A stretch of 64,000 bases of DNA from a virus, in IMG/VR virus record IMGVR_UViG_3300029448_000001, positions 45,957-109,956 of that record. The stretch is one strand, 5' to 3'. Shown here one piece after another: positions 1 to 9,245 of this stretch; position 1 is the first letter of the stretch; each line of letters opens with the position of its first letter. Both the position numbers and the translations under genes were made by a program. A model generated the notes under the pieces. That model made no database searches, was not told the origin of the DNA, and saw only the letters and a list, made by a program, of their open reading frames with translations.

Positions 1-22
1 AGTCTAAAATGTCGTGTTTATT

Positions 23-30
23 TATAAATA
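23..30 (+). promoter_or_regulatory. T4-type late promoter upstream of gp13
   Basis: An exact TATAAATA lies 27 bases before the gp13 start. This is the T4 late-promoter -10 element recognised by the gp55 late sigma factor, which is encoded in this window. The first 27 bases also read as an open frame ending at TAA 25-27, which may be the tail of an upstream gene; it is too short to call. Confidence 0.75.
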
Positions 31-56
31 AAAAAGTATACTCTGGAGAAAAATAA

Positions 57-809
57 ATGGCTAAACCTACAACAAGAGAAGATTTTAAAGAATATTGTCT
101 GCGTAAACTTGGTAAACCTGTAATAGAAATTAATGTAGACGATACACAAATTGAAGATAGAATAGATCAAGCAATATTGTATTATCAAGATTATCATTTT
201 GATGGAACTCAAAAGGTCTATCTTGCCCATTCTATCACGGCAGATGATATAACGAATAAGTATTTAGATATATCTTCTATCTCATCTAAAGTAACTAGTA
301 TTGTTCGTGTACTAGATATCGGAGATAGTTATTCCACAAATAATTTATTTAATTTAAGGTATCAAATTTCTTTAAATGACCTATATGCTTTTCATTCAAC
401 GCAATTTTCTCCTTATTATATGGCATTACAAAACATAGCTTTAGCTGAAGAAATTTTTGTAGGAAAACAAGGAATACGTTTTAATCGTCATGTAAACAAA
501 TTACATATTGATATGGATTGGAATTCTAAAACTGTAGTGGGAGAGTTTATAATTATAGAAGCATATGAAATTTTAGACCCAGATACATTCACAGATGTTT
601 GGTCAGATTACTGGTTACAAAATTATACTACTCAACTAATAAAACAACAATGGGGAACAAACCTTAAAAAGTTTGAAGGTCTAAGTATGCCCGGTGGGTT
701 AACATTTAATGGTCAACAAATATATCAAGAAGCATCAGATGAAATACAAAAATTAGAACAAGAAATGATAACTTCATATTCTTTGCCTGTAAATGATATG
801 GTTGGTTAA
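57..809 (+). CDS. 13: Neck protein gp13 (head completion)
   Basis: T4 gp13-family neck protein of 250 residues. It joins the filled capsid at the portal vertex to the tail, together with gp14. The N-terminal stretch with KPVIEINVDD followed by EDRIDQAI is the recognisable signature shared with cyanophage gp13. The start is an ATG behind GGAGAAAAATAA. Order 13-14-15-16-17-18 is the canonical T4 structural order and supports the call. It is the first gene behind a TATAAATA late promoter, and gp14 follows two bases after its stop. Confidence 0.9.
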   Translation: MAKPTTREDFKEYCLRKLGKPVIEINVDDTQIEDRIDQAILYYQDYHFDGTQKVYLAHSITADDITNKYLDISSISSKVTSIVRVLDIGDSYSTNNLFNLRYQISLNDLYAFHSTQFSPYYMALQNIALAEEIFVGKQGIRFNRHVNKLHIDMDWNSKTVVGEFIIIEAYEILDPDTFTDVWSDYWLQNYTTQLIKQQWGTNLKKFEGLSMPGGLTFNGQQIYQEASDEIQKLEQEMITSYSLPVNDMVG

Positions 810-811
810 TT

Positions 812-1624
812 ATGAGAAATAGACATTTTAATCAATATAATACATCTTCAGAACAAAATTTAACTGAAGATTTAATTATTGAAGCACTAAAAATATATGG
901 GCACACAGTATATTATTTACCTAGAACTCATGTAAATTTAGATAGGCTGTATGGTGAAGATGGTTCTGTATTATATGATGATGCAATAGAACTTGAAATG
1001 TATATTAAAAATGTTGAAGGGTTTGATGGTCAACAAGATTTTATATCTAAATTTGGTTTACAAGTTGACGAGCAAATAACTTTTTCTTTGGCAATAAAAA
1101 GATTTACTCAAGCACTTAAAACAAGTTTAGCTACAGAATATTCATACAATCTTATAAATGAAGATGGTAATCAATTACTATTAGATGCTTCAGATACTTA
1201 CGACTATTCATCTATATTTAGGCCAAGAGATGGTGATTTAATTTGGTTGCCTATGGTTCAATCAATGTACGAAATAAAATATACACAAGACGAGGAATAT
1301 TTCTTTCAGTTAGGTAAATTATATACTTACGAATTGAGATGCGAAAGATTTGAATACTCCTCAGAAAGACTTGATACTGGAATTGCCAATGTTGATATTA
1401 TTGAAGATAATAGTAGCTTATCAACTTCAATTTCTGATGAAATATTGTTGGAAGATGAAAACAAAATGTTACTTGAAGATTCTTCAACTCTTATTATAGA
1501 AGGTAATGTTATACAAGCAAGAGCAAATACATCAGATAATGACTTTATAACTTCTGAAGTTAAAAACGAAGATGTATTAGACTTTAGTGAGCATAATCCA
1601 TTTGCACTTACAAGGGAGTATTAA
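812..1624 (+). CDS. 14: Neck protein gp14
   Basis: T4 gp14-family neck protein of 270 residues, partner of gp13 in the head-to-tail connector. The N-terminal region (ALKIYGHTVYYLPRT, around residues 26-40, then DRLYGED) matches the conserved start of this family in marine T4-like phages. The C-terminal third is acidic and variable, around residues 195-250. It is packed directly between gp13 and gp15, so it is probably translationally coupled. Function is by homology and position. Confidence 0.9.
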   Translation: MRNRHFNQYNTSSEQNLTEDLIIEALKIYGHTVYYLPRTHVNLDRLYGEDGSVLYDDAIELEMYIKNVEGFDGQQDFISKFGLQVDEQITFSLAIKRFTQALKTSLATEYSYNLINEDGNQLLLDASDTYDYSSIFRPRDGDLIWLPMVQSMYEIKYTQDEEYFFQLGKLYTYELRCERFEYSSERLDTGIANVDIIEDNSSLSTSISDEILLEDENKMLLEDSSTLIIEGNVIQARANTSDNDFITSEVKNEDVLDFSEHNPFALTREY

Positions 1625-1627
1625 ACT

Positions 1628-2389
1628 ATGATGTTCGGACACGATTTTTACAACGGAACTCTTAGAAGATATATTGTTATGTTTGGAAATATATTTAATG
1701 ACCTTCAAGTCGATAGATATGCTTCAGATGGAACTACGCCTATACAATCAGTTTATGTTCCAATTGAATATGGACCTAAACAAAAATTTATACAGAGAGT
1801 AACTAGAAATCCTGATTTGGAATCTGAAGAATTTTCTACTCAAGTTCCTAGATTAGGTTTTGAAATGACTGCTATGACTTATTCTCCTTTGAGAAAATTA
1901 AATAGTCTTCATAAAATGAAAAACGGAACATTTTCTAGTTCCATAGACTTTTCACAATCTTTTTCTCCTGTAGCTTATGATTTAAATTTTACTCTTCATG
2001 TTTTAGTTAAAAACGCAGAGGACGGAACTCAAATTGTTGAGCAGATTGTTCCTTTCTTTACACCTGACTTTACAGTCACTATGAAAGTCTTGCCTGATAT
2101 AGATTTAAAATTAGACATACCTATAGAATTAACTAATATAGCAATTGATGACCAATATGAAGGAGACTTTGAAACTAGAAGAATATTAACATATAGTTTA
2201 GATTTTATTGTAAAAGGATATCTGTTCGGTCCTATTATTCGCAATAAGTATATTGCTGATTTGACTGTAAGATTTAAAGACGATTCACAATCTTTTGTTG
2301 AACCTAGAACGGTTTCTTCTTTTAGAACCACAGGTAATAGTGAATTCATTGCAAACACTACATATACAAATAACACGCCGAGAGATTAA
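1628..2389 (+). CDS. 15: Tail sheath stabiliser gp15
   Basis: T4 gp15-family protein of 253 residues that caps the tube and sheath and forms the tail side of the head-tail joint. Recognisable features are the N-terminal FGHDFYNGTLRRYIVMFGN segment and the internal VPIEYGPKQKFIQRV motif. Two ATGs occur in tandem at the start (1628 and 1631). It sits three bases after gp14 and is followed at once by the small terminase gene, as in T4. No oddities seen. Confidence 0.9.
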   Translation: MMFGHDFYNGTLRRYIVMFGNIFNDLQVDRYASDGTTPIQSVYVPIEYGPKQKFIQRVTRNPDLESEEFSTQVPRLGFEMTAMTYSPLRKLNSLHKMKNGTFSSSIDFSQSFSPVAYDLNFTLHVLVKNAEDGTQIVEQIVPFFTPDFTVTMKVLPDIDLKLDIPIELTNIAIDDQYEGDFETRRILTYSLDFIVKGYLFGPIIRNKYIADLTVRFKDDSQSFVEPRTVSSFRTTGNSEFIANTTYTNNTPRD

Positions 2390-2391
2390 TA

Positions 2392-2763
2392 ATGAAAGAT
2401 GTAGATAAAAAACTTAATCAAATATTAGACATAGATATTCTTCCAAAAAAGAATGAAATTGTTGTGCCTAAAAATGATGTCGAAGATGATTATGAATATG
2501 CTAGAGGAAATTTAAGAGATTTAATAGACCAAGGCAAAGAGACTTTACATAATTTAACATACTTAGCTAATGAGGGAGAATCTCCTAGAGCATATGAAGT
2601 TGTAGGTCAAATGATTAAAACTCTTACAGACACAAATAAAGAATTGTTAGATTTAGCAAAAAAGGCAAAAGAACTTAACGGAGAATCTAATCCTACAAAC
2701 GTAACAAACGCTTTGTTCGTAGGTAGCACAGCAGAGTTACAAAAACTACTAAAAGAAAAATGA
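2392..2763 (+). CDS. 16: Small terminase subunit gp16
   Basis: Small 123-residue protein in the gp16 position, directly before and overlapping the large terminase (ATGA, stop 2761-2763). It is rich in helix-forming and charged residues, and the central YARGNLRDLIDQGKETL segment is typical of marine T4-like small terminases. It would recognise concatemeric DNA and regulate gp17 cleavage and ATPase. The call rests on position, size and family resemblance. Confidence 0.85.
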   Translation: MKDVDKKLNQILDIDILPKKNEIVVPKNDVEDDYEYARGNLRDLIDQGKETLHNLTYLANEGESPRAYEVVGQMIKTLTDTNKELLDLAKKAKELNGESNPTNVTNALFVGSTAELQKLLKEK

Positions 2764-4382
2764 GCGGATATTTAGGAAAATCTACATTAAAGTCGGCTGA
2801 AACTACATTACAATATACTAAGGAACAACTTGAAGAATATATAAAATGTTTAAAAAATCCTGTATATTTTATTGATACTTATTGTAAAATAGTAACGCTT
2901 GATAAAGGATTACAACCTTTTAAGTTATATGATTGTCAGATAGAAAAAATTAAATTAATTCATGAAAATAGAAAAGTTATTCTCATGGAAGGAAGACAGC
3001 AAGGTAAAACTACAACTTCGGCCGCATACATTCTTTGGTATACTATTTTTCAAGAAAGTAAAACAGTTGCAATATTGGCCAACAAAGCTACGGCGGCCAG
3101 AGAAGTTTTAAATAGGTATCAGATAATGTTTGAAAGTTTACCTACTTGGTTACAGCAAGGAGTAACTACTTGGAACAAAGGAGATATTTATCTAGAAAAT
3201 GGGTCTATAGTATTTACATCAGCAACAGCCGCCTCAGGTATTCGAGGAAAATCTGTAAACATGCTATACGTTGATGAAACTGCAATTATCCCTAATCAAA
3301 TAGCAGATGATTTCTTCACTTCTGTTTATCCTACAATATCTGCTGGCGAAACAACTAAAATTTTATTAAGTTCAACTCCTTTGGGGTATAATCATTTTTG
3401 GAAATTTTGGAATGATGCTCAAGAAGGTAGAAATGGATTTGTTCCTTTGTTCATACCTTATACTGAAATACCTGGGAGAAATGAAGAGTGGGCAAATGAG
3501 CAACTTAAACTTTTGGGTGAATTAAAATATAATCAAGAAGTATTGTGTGAGTTTTTAGGTTCAAGTGATACTTTGATAAGACCAGATATAATTAGAAATC
3601 AATCGGCATCAACTCCTGTTTGGACAAAAGATAATTTAGATGTATATGAAGATGCTCAAAAAGATAGAGCGTATGTTTTGGTCGCAGATACTTCTAGAGG
3701 AGTAGGTCAAGATTACTCAGCCTTTATTATATTTGATGCTACAGAATTGCCTTATAAAATTGTGGCAAAATATAGAAGTAATGAAATAGAACCACTAGTT
3801 TTTCCATCAATTATTCAGAAAGCTGGAAAAGAATTTAATAATGCTTATGTGCTAATTGAGATTAATTCTCATGAACAAGTAGCACAAATTTTATATCATG
3901 AATATGAATATGAAAATGTAGTTTTTGTAAATAGAAATACAGACGGACAAGTTGTTTCTGGAGGATTTGGCGGAGGAAAGACACAGCTTGGAGTTTATAC
4001 TGATGTGAAAACAAAAAGAATTGGTTGCTCAAATTTAAAGTCTTTAATTGAAGAGCAAAAACTAATTATACCTGATGCTGACGTTATATCAGAAATGTCA
4101 ACTTTTATACGAAAAAGAACTAGTTATGCCGCCGACGACGGATATCATGATGATTTAATGATGTGTTTGGTGTTATTTTCTTGGTTATCAACAAATCCGT
4201 ATTTTAAAGAACTAACAAACGTAGACATAAGAACTGAGTTATATCACGACAGAATTAAAAAAATTGAAAGTGAAATGGTACCCTTTGGCATTGTAGATGA
4301 CGGAATGCATGAACCAGATGCTACTTTTATAGACAATCAGGGTCAATCATGGCAGACAGCAAACACTTTTGAAAAGTATTGA
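2760..4382 (+). CDS. 17: Large terminase subunit gp17 (ATPase and nuclease)
   Basis: DNA-packaging motor of 540 residues. The N-terminal ATPase domain has a Walker A motif GRQQGKT (78-84), a Walker B MLYVDE (168-173, catalytic E173) and a coupling motif SSTP near 204-207. The C-terminal RNase H-like nuclease domain shows D310 in VADTSRG, E368 in LIEIN, and H463-D464-D465 in YHDDLMM. Length is normal for the marine T4-like group. The start overlaps the small subunit stop by four bases. All catalytic residues are present, so the protein should be active. Confidence 0.97.
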   Translation: MSGYLGKSTLKSAETTLQYTKEQLEEYIKCLKNPVYFIDTYCKIVTLDKGLQPFKLYDCQIEKIKLIHENRKVILMEGRQQGKTTTSAAYILWYTIFQESKTVAILANKATAAREVLNRYQIMFESLPTWLQQGVTTWNKGDIYLENGSIVFTSATAASGIRGKSVNMLYVDETAIIPNQIADDFFTSVYPTISAGETTKILLSSTPLGYNHFWKFWNDAQEGRNGFVPLFIPYTEIPGRNEEWANEQLKLLGELKYNQEVLCEFLGSSDTLIRPDIIRNQSASTPVWTKDNLDVYEDAQKDRAYVLVADTSRGVGQDYSAFIIFDATELPYKIVAKYRSNEIEPLVFPSIIQKAGKEFNNAYVLIEINSHEQVAQILYHEYEYENVVFVNRNTDGQVVSGGFGGGKTQLGVYTDVKTKRIGCSNLKSLIEEQKLIIPDADVISEMSTFIRKRTSYAADDGYHDDLMMCLVLFSWLSTNPYFKELTNVDIRTELYHDRIKKIESEMVPFGIVDDGMHEPDATFIDNQGQSWQTANTFEKY

Positions 4383-4385
4383 AAT

Positions 4386-4393
4386 TATAAATA
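4386..4393 (+). promoter_or_regulatory. Late promoter upstream of tail sheath gene
   Basis: Exact TATAAATA just after the terminase stop and 57 bases before the gp18 ATG, which has its own AGGAG ribosome site. It would give a separate strong late transcript for sheath protein, needed in many copies. Confidence 0.8.
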
Positions 4394-4450
4394 AATTGAA
4401 AATAATAACAAAGTTCTTAGACAAATATTATTAGGACAAGGAGAAAATAA

Positions 4451-6355
4451 ATGGCAATCAGTCTCATATCACCTGGAGTAAAGATTACTGAACAAGATTT
4501 AGTATCGTCTACTCCTAGTTTAGCAACCACTTCTGGAGGATTCTCTGGACAGTTCAGATGGGGTCCGATAGATGAATCGACAATAGTAAATAATGAATCA
4601 GATTTAGTTGAGCAATTTGGGAAGCCAAATTCAACTAATATAGTAGATTTTTTGTGTGCGGCTAACTTTTTAGGTTATACTTCACCTCTTTATATGGTTC
4701 GTGTTGCAAATACGGCACTTAATTCAACTGCTGAGAATACTACTGGCGGAGGAGGAGCAGGAACAGGACTTCTCATAAAAAATTCAACAGTTTATACAGA
4801 GACTTATCAAGGTGGTTCTGCAAACGTAGGTCCTTGGGCAGGAAGATTTGCTGGTGCTTTAGGTAATTCACTTAAAGTTTCAACATGTCCTAGTGCGACT
4901 GCATTCTCAGCCTCATTAACTGGTACTGTAACTGTAGCTGTAGGCTCAACAACTGTTGTGGGAAGTGGCACAGATTTCGCTAATAATGTAATTGCAGGAG
5001 ATGTCGTAGTTGTAAATAACAGGGCAATTAAAGTTTCGGCAGTTACAAATGCAACATTCTTGACTTTAGAGTCTGCTCACTTAACAGGAGCATCAGCAGG
5101 TAGTAGTGCTGTTCGTAGATGGGAATTTCATAGCGAGTTTAGTGGAGCACCAGGCACATCAACAGATGCTTCAAATCATAGTGCTTCTGGAGACGAAATG
5201 CACGTTGTGGTTATAGACGAAGACGGGCAAATATCTGGAGTACCTGGAACAGTATTAGAAAAATTTGAAGGTCTTTCAAAAGGTTCAGATGCAAGAGCAG
5301 ATAACGGAGGTTCAAACTTTTATAAAGATGTTATAAACGAACAATCAGAATATATTTGGTGGACAGACCATGATAACTCAGGAACTAATTGGGGAAATAC
5401 TTTATTAGCTGGAACAACATTTACTTCAGTAACAAGTGTTAAAAATTATAGTTTAGCAGGTGGTTCTGATGGAACCACATTAACAAATGGAGATAAAATA
5501 GCTGGATATTCTTTACTTGCAAACAAGAGCGAAGTTCCTATTTCAATAGTTGTAGCAGGAAGTTCCGATGCAACAGTAACAAATACACTTACTGCTGATT
5601 TAGGAGAAGCTAGAAAAGATTGTGTTGTTTGTGCATCACCATCTAGAGCCTCAGTTGTAAATAATGCAGGTTCAGAATTATCTTCTATTGAAAGTTACAT
5701 AGCAGGATTAACACGTTCAACATATCTTGTAATGGATAGTGGTTGGAAATATCAATATGACAGATATAATGACGTATATGTTTACGTCCCATTAAACGCT
5801 GATACGGCAGGTATCATGGCAAGAAATGATACAAACAGAGACCCATGGTTATCGCCTGCTGGATATGTAAATGGTCAAGTACAAAATCTAGTTAAACTTG
5901 CATATAATCCTACCTTAGCTGATAGGGATATTCTTTACAAAACATCTGTAAATCCTGTAATTACAACAACAGGAAGAGGAACAGTTTTATTTGGTGATAA
6001 AACATTCTCTTTGAAAAATACTTCTTTGAACAGAATAAATGTTCGTAGATTGTTCATTACACTTGAGCAAACTATAGGAGAAGTTGCAGATAATATTTTA
6101 TTTGAACAAAATGATGCCGCTACTAGATCAAACTTTGTAAATCTAGTTACGCCATATCTTAGACAAGTTCAAGCAAGAAGAGGAGTAACAGCATTTAGAG
6201 TTGTTTGTGATGTATCAAATAATTCTGAATCAGTCGTTAATGCAAATGAATTTGTTTGTGATATATTTGTTCAACCAGTTCGTTCTATAAACTTTATTCA
6301 ACTTAATTTTGTTTCTGTACGAGGCACCGCCACATTTACTGAAATAGCCGCATAA
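4451..6355 (+). CDS. 18: Tail sheath protein gp18
   Basis: Contractile sheath subunit of 634 residues. The N-terminus (ISLISPGVKITEQDL) and the C-terminal third (VRRLFITLEQTIGE, DIFVQPVRSINFIQLNF) are the conserved sheath core that packs around the tube. Around residues 155-215 there is an inserted beta-rich domain (GTVTVAVGSTTVVGSG, then VTNATFLTLES) that resembles the N-terminal domain of the small virion protein at 48776-49252. Such insertions usually sit on the outer face of the sheath. The gene has its own late promoter and AGGAG site. Confidence 0.95.
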   Translation: MAISLISPGVKITEQDLVSSTPSLATTSGGFSGQFRWGPIDESTIVNNESDLVEQFGKPNSTNIVDFLCAANFLGYTSPLYMVRVANTALNSTAENTTGGGGAGTGLLIKNSTVYTETYQGGSANVGPWAGRFAGALGNSLKVSTCPSATAFSASLTGTVTVAVGSTTVVGSGTDFANNVIAGDVVVVNNRAIKVSAVTNATFLTLESAHLTGASAGSSAVRRWEFHSEFSGAPGTSTDASNHSASGDEMHVVVIDEDGQISGVPGTVLEKFEGLSKGSDARADNGGSNFYKDVINEQSEYIWWTDHDNSGTNWGNTLLAGTTFTSVTSVKNYSLAGGSDGTTLTNGDKIAGYSLLANKSEVPISIVVAGSSDATVTNTLTADLGEARKDCVVCASPSRASVVNNAGSELSSIESYIAGLTRSTYLVMDSGWKYQYDRYNDVYVYVPLNADTAGIMARNDTNRDPWLSPAGYVNGQVQNLVKLAYNPTLADRDILYKTSVNPVITTTGRGTVLFGDKTFSLKNTSLNRINVRRLFITLEQTIGEVADNILFEQNDAATRSNFVNLVTPYLRQVQARRGVTAFRVVCDVSNNSESVVNANEFVCDIFVQPVRSINFIQLNFVSVRGTATFTEIAA

Positions 6356-6358
6356 ATA
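6351..6358 (+). promoter_or_regulatory. Possible late promoter upstream of first tube gene
   Basis: CATAAATA, one base off the TATAAATA late consensus, overlaps the stop codon of the sheath gene and lies 26 bases before the gp19 start. It is weaker than the exact matches elsewhere. Confidence 0.45.
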
Positions 6359-6383
6359 CTGAAACAAACTAAGGAGAAAAGAG

Positions 6384-6932
6384 ATGTCATTTAATGTAAA
6401 CGATTTTAGAGTAAAACTTGGAACAGGGTCAAGGGGTAATCTTTTTAAAGTAAAGATTACTCACCCAACTTTAGATTTTAGTAATTTTGATATTCTTTGC
6501 AGAGCATCAAGTTTACCTAGTTCCTCTTTAGGTATTGTAGAGGTTCCAATGGCAGGAGGCAGAAGATTAAAAATAGGTGGCGATAGAGTTTTTGCCGAAT
6601 GGTCAACAACAGTATTGAATGATGAAAATTTTAGCGTAAGAGGTGCAATAGAATCTTGGCAAAACACAATTGTAAAGACTAATTATGAATTAGGAGAACT
6701 CGGTAACAGAGATATAACAAGTACAAGTGTAACAAATGATGTGCAAGTATTTCAATTAAATTCTGAAGGATTAGTAATTGATAATTCTGCATATAGACTT
6801 GTAAATTGTTTTCCTAGCGATATATCAACGATAGATTTGTCTTATGATTCTACTGATACCCTAGAGGAATTCACAGTAACTTGGGTCTACGATTATTATG
6901 TCGTCGGTGAAACTGTAGATTCGACAATTTAA
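6384..6932 (+). CDS. 19: Tail tube protein gp19 (copy 1)
   Basis: Tail tube subunit of 182 residues, stacked as hexamers inside the sheath. The family signs are RGNLFKVKI near the start, RASSLPSSSLGIVEVPMAGRRLKIGGDRVF-like spacing in the middle, and a C-terminal FPSDISTIDLSYDSTDTLEE block. It is followed ten bases later by a second tube gene with the same layout. Both have strong AAGGAG-type ribosome sites. Which copy forms the main tube cannot be told from sequence. Confidence 0.93.
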   Translation: MSFNVNDFRVKLGTGSRGNLFKVKITHPTLDFSNFDILCRASSLPSSSLGIVEVPMAGGRRLKIGGDRVFAEWSTTVLNDENFSVRGAIESWQNTIVKTNYELGELGNRDITSTSVTNDVQVFQLNSEGLVIDNSAYRLVNCFPSDISTIDLSYDSTDTLEEFTVTWVYDYYVVGETVDSTI

Positions 6933-6942
6933 GGAGATATAA

Positions 6943-7533
6943 ATGGCTGTAACATTAATTTCAGATTTGAAAAGTGCTATTTCAAATTCTGCACGACCTA
7001 ATCTATTTGAGTGTGAAATACAGTTTCCTAATTTAGCGGCCGCTGGAATTTCTTCAGTTGATGCAAATGAATCATTTAAATTTTTATGCAAAGCCGCGGC
7101 AATACCATCTATGACTATAGGAGTTGTCGAAATTCCTTTTAGAGGAAGAAGAGTTAAAGTACCTGGAGATCGTGTATTTGATACTTGGACAGCTACAATA
7201 ATGGTAGATGAAGAGCATTTTGTAAGAAGATCATTTAAAGAATGGGTAAACACAATATCAACATTTAACTATGAACAATCAGGAAACAGACCTGTAGGCG
7301 GAACTTTAGACGATTATATGGCTGATATTATTATCAGACATTTTAAGCAAGACGGTTCAACAGCTAGAACATACAAGTTATTTGATGCATTTCCTACAGA
7401 TGTAGATGCTTTAGATTTATCTTTTGATGCAGGAGATACTTTGAGCGAATTTGGAGTAACATTTCAATATCACTATCTTACAGCTAAAAGTGGTGTTGAT
7501 GATGTAACTTCTGATGACGATTTGAGTGCTTAA
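6943..7533 (+). CDS. Tail tube protein gp19 (copy 2)
   Basis: Second tube-family protein of 196 residues, a tandem paralogue of the previous gene. Shared blocks are RPNLFECEI (compare RGNLFKVKI), AAAIPSMTIGVVEIPFRGR with VPGDRVFDTW, and FPTDVDALDLSFDAGDTLSEF at the C-terminus. It also has an acidic Ser/Asp tail. It could be the main tube protein, a specialised ring such as the tube initiator or terminator, or an alternative subunit. A hairpin terminator lies downstream at 7570-7601. Confidence 0.9.
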   Translation: MAVTLISDLKSAISNSARPNLFECEIQFPNLAAAGISSVDANESFKFLCKAAAIPSMTIGVVEIPFRGRRVKVPGDRVFDTWTATIMVDEEHFVRRSFKEWVNTISTFNYEQSGNRPVGGTLDDYMADIIIRHFKQDGSTARTYKLFDAFPTDVDALDLSFDAGDTLSEFGVTFQYHYLTAKSGVDDVTSDDDLSA

Positions 7534-7539
7534 AAGTGT

Positions 7540-7547
7540 TATAAATA
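7540..7547 (+). promoter_or_regulatory. Late promoter upstream of portal gene
   Basis: Exact TATAAATA seven bases after the tube gene stop. Unusually, a strong hairpin (7570-7601) lies between this promoter and the portal gene at 7619, so the hairpin would form in the 5' leader of the late transcript. Confidence 0.7.
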
Positions 7548-7569
7548 AACTTGTAATAGTTTCACAAAG

Positions 7570-7601
7570 AAAAAGGAGAGAACTATTACTCTCCTTTTTT
7601 T
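7570..7601 (+). terminator. Rho-independent terminator after tail tube genes
   Basis: A perfect 11-bp stem (AAAAAGGAGAG pairing with CTCTCCTTTTT) with an eight-base loop and a T run. It closes the sheath/tube unit. Because a late promoter lies just upstream, it may also act as a 5' leader structure that stabilises or attenuates the portal transcript. Confidence 0.85.
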
Positions 7602-7618
7602 ATACATAGGATATTAAT

Positions 7619-9244
7619 ATGGCTATCAAGTTATTCGGTTTTAAAATAGGAAAAGATGTTCCTGAAGAAGAGTTTAAATCTTTTGTCCCAAAAGATGATG
7701 ACGACGGCTCAGTTGCTATTGCTTCTGGTGGTGTCTACGGAACATATGTAGACCTTGAAGGTTCTTTAAGAACAGATTATCAACTAGTAAATAAGTATCG
7801 TGAAATGGCAATGCAACCAGAATGTGATGTTGCAGTAGATGACATTGTAAATGAAGCGATAGTTTATGACGAGGAAGGTAAACCTGTAGAAATTGTATTA
7901 GAACATTTAAATCAACCTCAAAAAATAAAAAATCTTATTCGTGATGAATTTCAATATGTACTTCAACTTTTAGATTTTGGAAATACAGCGTATGATACAT
8001 TTCGTAGGTGGTATGTTGACGGAAGAATTTACTATCATTTAATTGTAGATGAAAAAAATCCTAGACTAGGTCTTCAAGAGATTAGATATATTGACCCTAG
8101 AAAAATAAGAAAAGTAAAAGTCAATAAAAAACAAAAAGATAAAAATACTACTGTACAAATTTATAAAGGTCAAGATGAATATTACGTTTATTCGGACAAA
8201 GGATTCTTGCGTGATAATACTCAAGGAATAAAGATTGCACCAGATTCAGTCTGTTATGCAAGTTCAGGTCTTTTAGATAAAGACGGTAAAATCGTAATAT
8301 CTCATTTACATAAAGCAATCAAACCTTTAAATCAATTGAGAATGTTAGAAGATGCCACAGTCATTTACAGAATATCTAGGGCGCCTGAAAGAAGAATATT
8401 TTACATTGACGTAGGAAACTTACCTAAGATAAAAGCAGAACAATATTTGCGTGATGTAATGACAAAGTACAAAAATAAACTTGTCTATGATGCACAAACA
8501 GGTGAGATAAGAGATGACAGAAGGTTCCAAACAATGCTTGAAGATTTTTGGTTGCCTAGAAGAGAAGGTGGTAGAAGTACAGAAATATCTACCCTTCCTG
8601 GCGGTCAAAACTTAGGAGAAATGGAAGATGTATTATATTTTCAAAAGAAAGTTTACAAAGCACTAAATGTTCCGTCTTCTAGATTAGAACAAGATAATGG
8701 GTTTTCTTTAGGAAGAACTTCAGAAATTACAAGAGATGAATTAAAATTTCAAAAGTTTATTGACAGACTAAGATTAAGATTTACAATTATGTTTGACCAA
8801 CTCATGGAAACTCAATTAGTTTTAAAAGGTATATGTACAAAAAATGAGTGGAATCAAATGAAAGAAAAAATAAATTATGATTTCATTTCAGATACACATT
8901 TTACAGAATTAAAAGAATCTGAAATTATGAGAGAAAGATTAGCAGTTTTAAGTGATGCTGATAATTATGTTGGAAAATATTTTTCTGTTGAATATATTCG
9001 TAAGCATGTATTACATCAGAGTGAAGATGAAATGAAACAAATGGACCAACAAATGAAAGGTGAAGAACCTTCTGAAGAACCTGCTAAACAATCAGAACCA
9101 GAGCCAGAATCTGAACCAGAATCTGAACCCGAGAACAATCCTGAAGAGAGTAATGCTACTCAACAAATTGAACAAACAAAAGAGTCCACTAAATTAGCGG
9201 AATCTATGACAAAATTTTATGACGATATTTTGAAGGAAAAATAA
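7619..9244 (+). CDS. 20: Portal vertex protein gp20
   Basis: Portal protein of 541 residues, the dodecameric ring through which DNA is packed and to which the neck binds. Typical blocks are YREMAMQPECDVAVDDIVNE near residues 60-80, IRYIDPRKIRKVK, and RLEQDNGFSLGRTSEITRDE in the second half. After about residue 475 there is a low-complexity Pro/Glu/Ser tail of repeated EPESEPESEPE type followed by Gln/Asn-rich sequence. This extension is outside the conserved core and probably flexible. The start is an ATG behind AGGATATTA. Confidence 0.95.
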   Translation: MAIKLFGFKIGKDVPEEEFKSFVPKDDDDGSVAIASGGVYGTYVDLEGSLRTDYQLVNKYREMAMQPECDVAVDDIVNEAIVYDEEGKPVEIVLEHLNQPQKIKNLIRDEFQYVLQLLDFGNTAYDTFRRWYVDGRIYYHLIVDEKNPRLGLQEIRYIDPRKIRKVKVNKKQKDKNTTVQIYKGQDEYYVYSDKGFLRDNTQGIKIAPDSVCYASSGLLDKDGKIVISHLHKAIKPLNQLRMLEDATVIYRISRAPERRIFYIDVGNLPKIKAEQYLRDVMTKYKNKLVYDAQTGEIRDDRRFQTMLEDFWLPRREGGRSTEISTLPGGQNLGEMEDVLYFQKKVYKALNVPSSRLEQDNGFSLGRTSEITRDELKFQKFIDRLRLRFTIMFDQLMETQLVLKGICTKNEWNQMKEKINYDFISDTHFTELKESEIMRERLAVLSDADNYVGKYFSVEYIRKHVLHQSEDEMKQMDQQMKGEEPSEEPAKQSEPEPESEPESEPENNPEESNATQQIEQTKESTKLAESMTKFYDDILKEK

Positions 9245-9245
9245 A

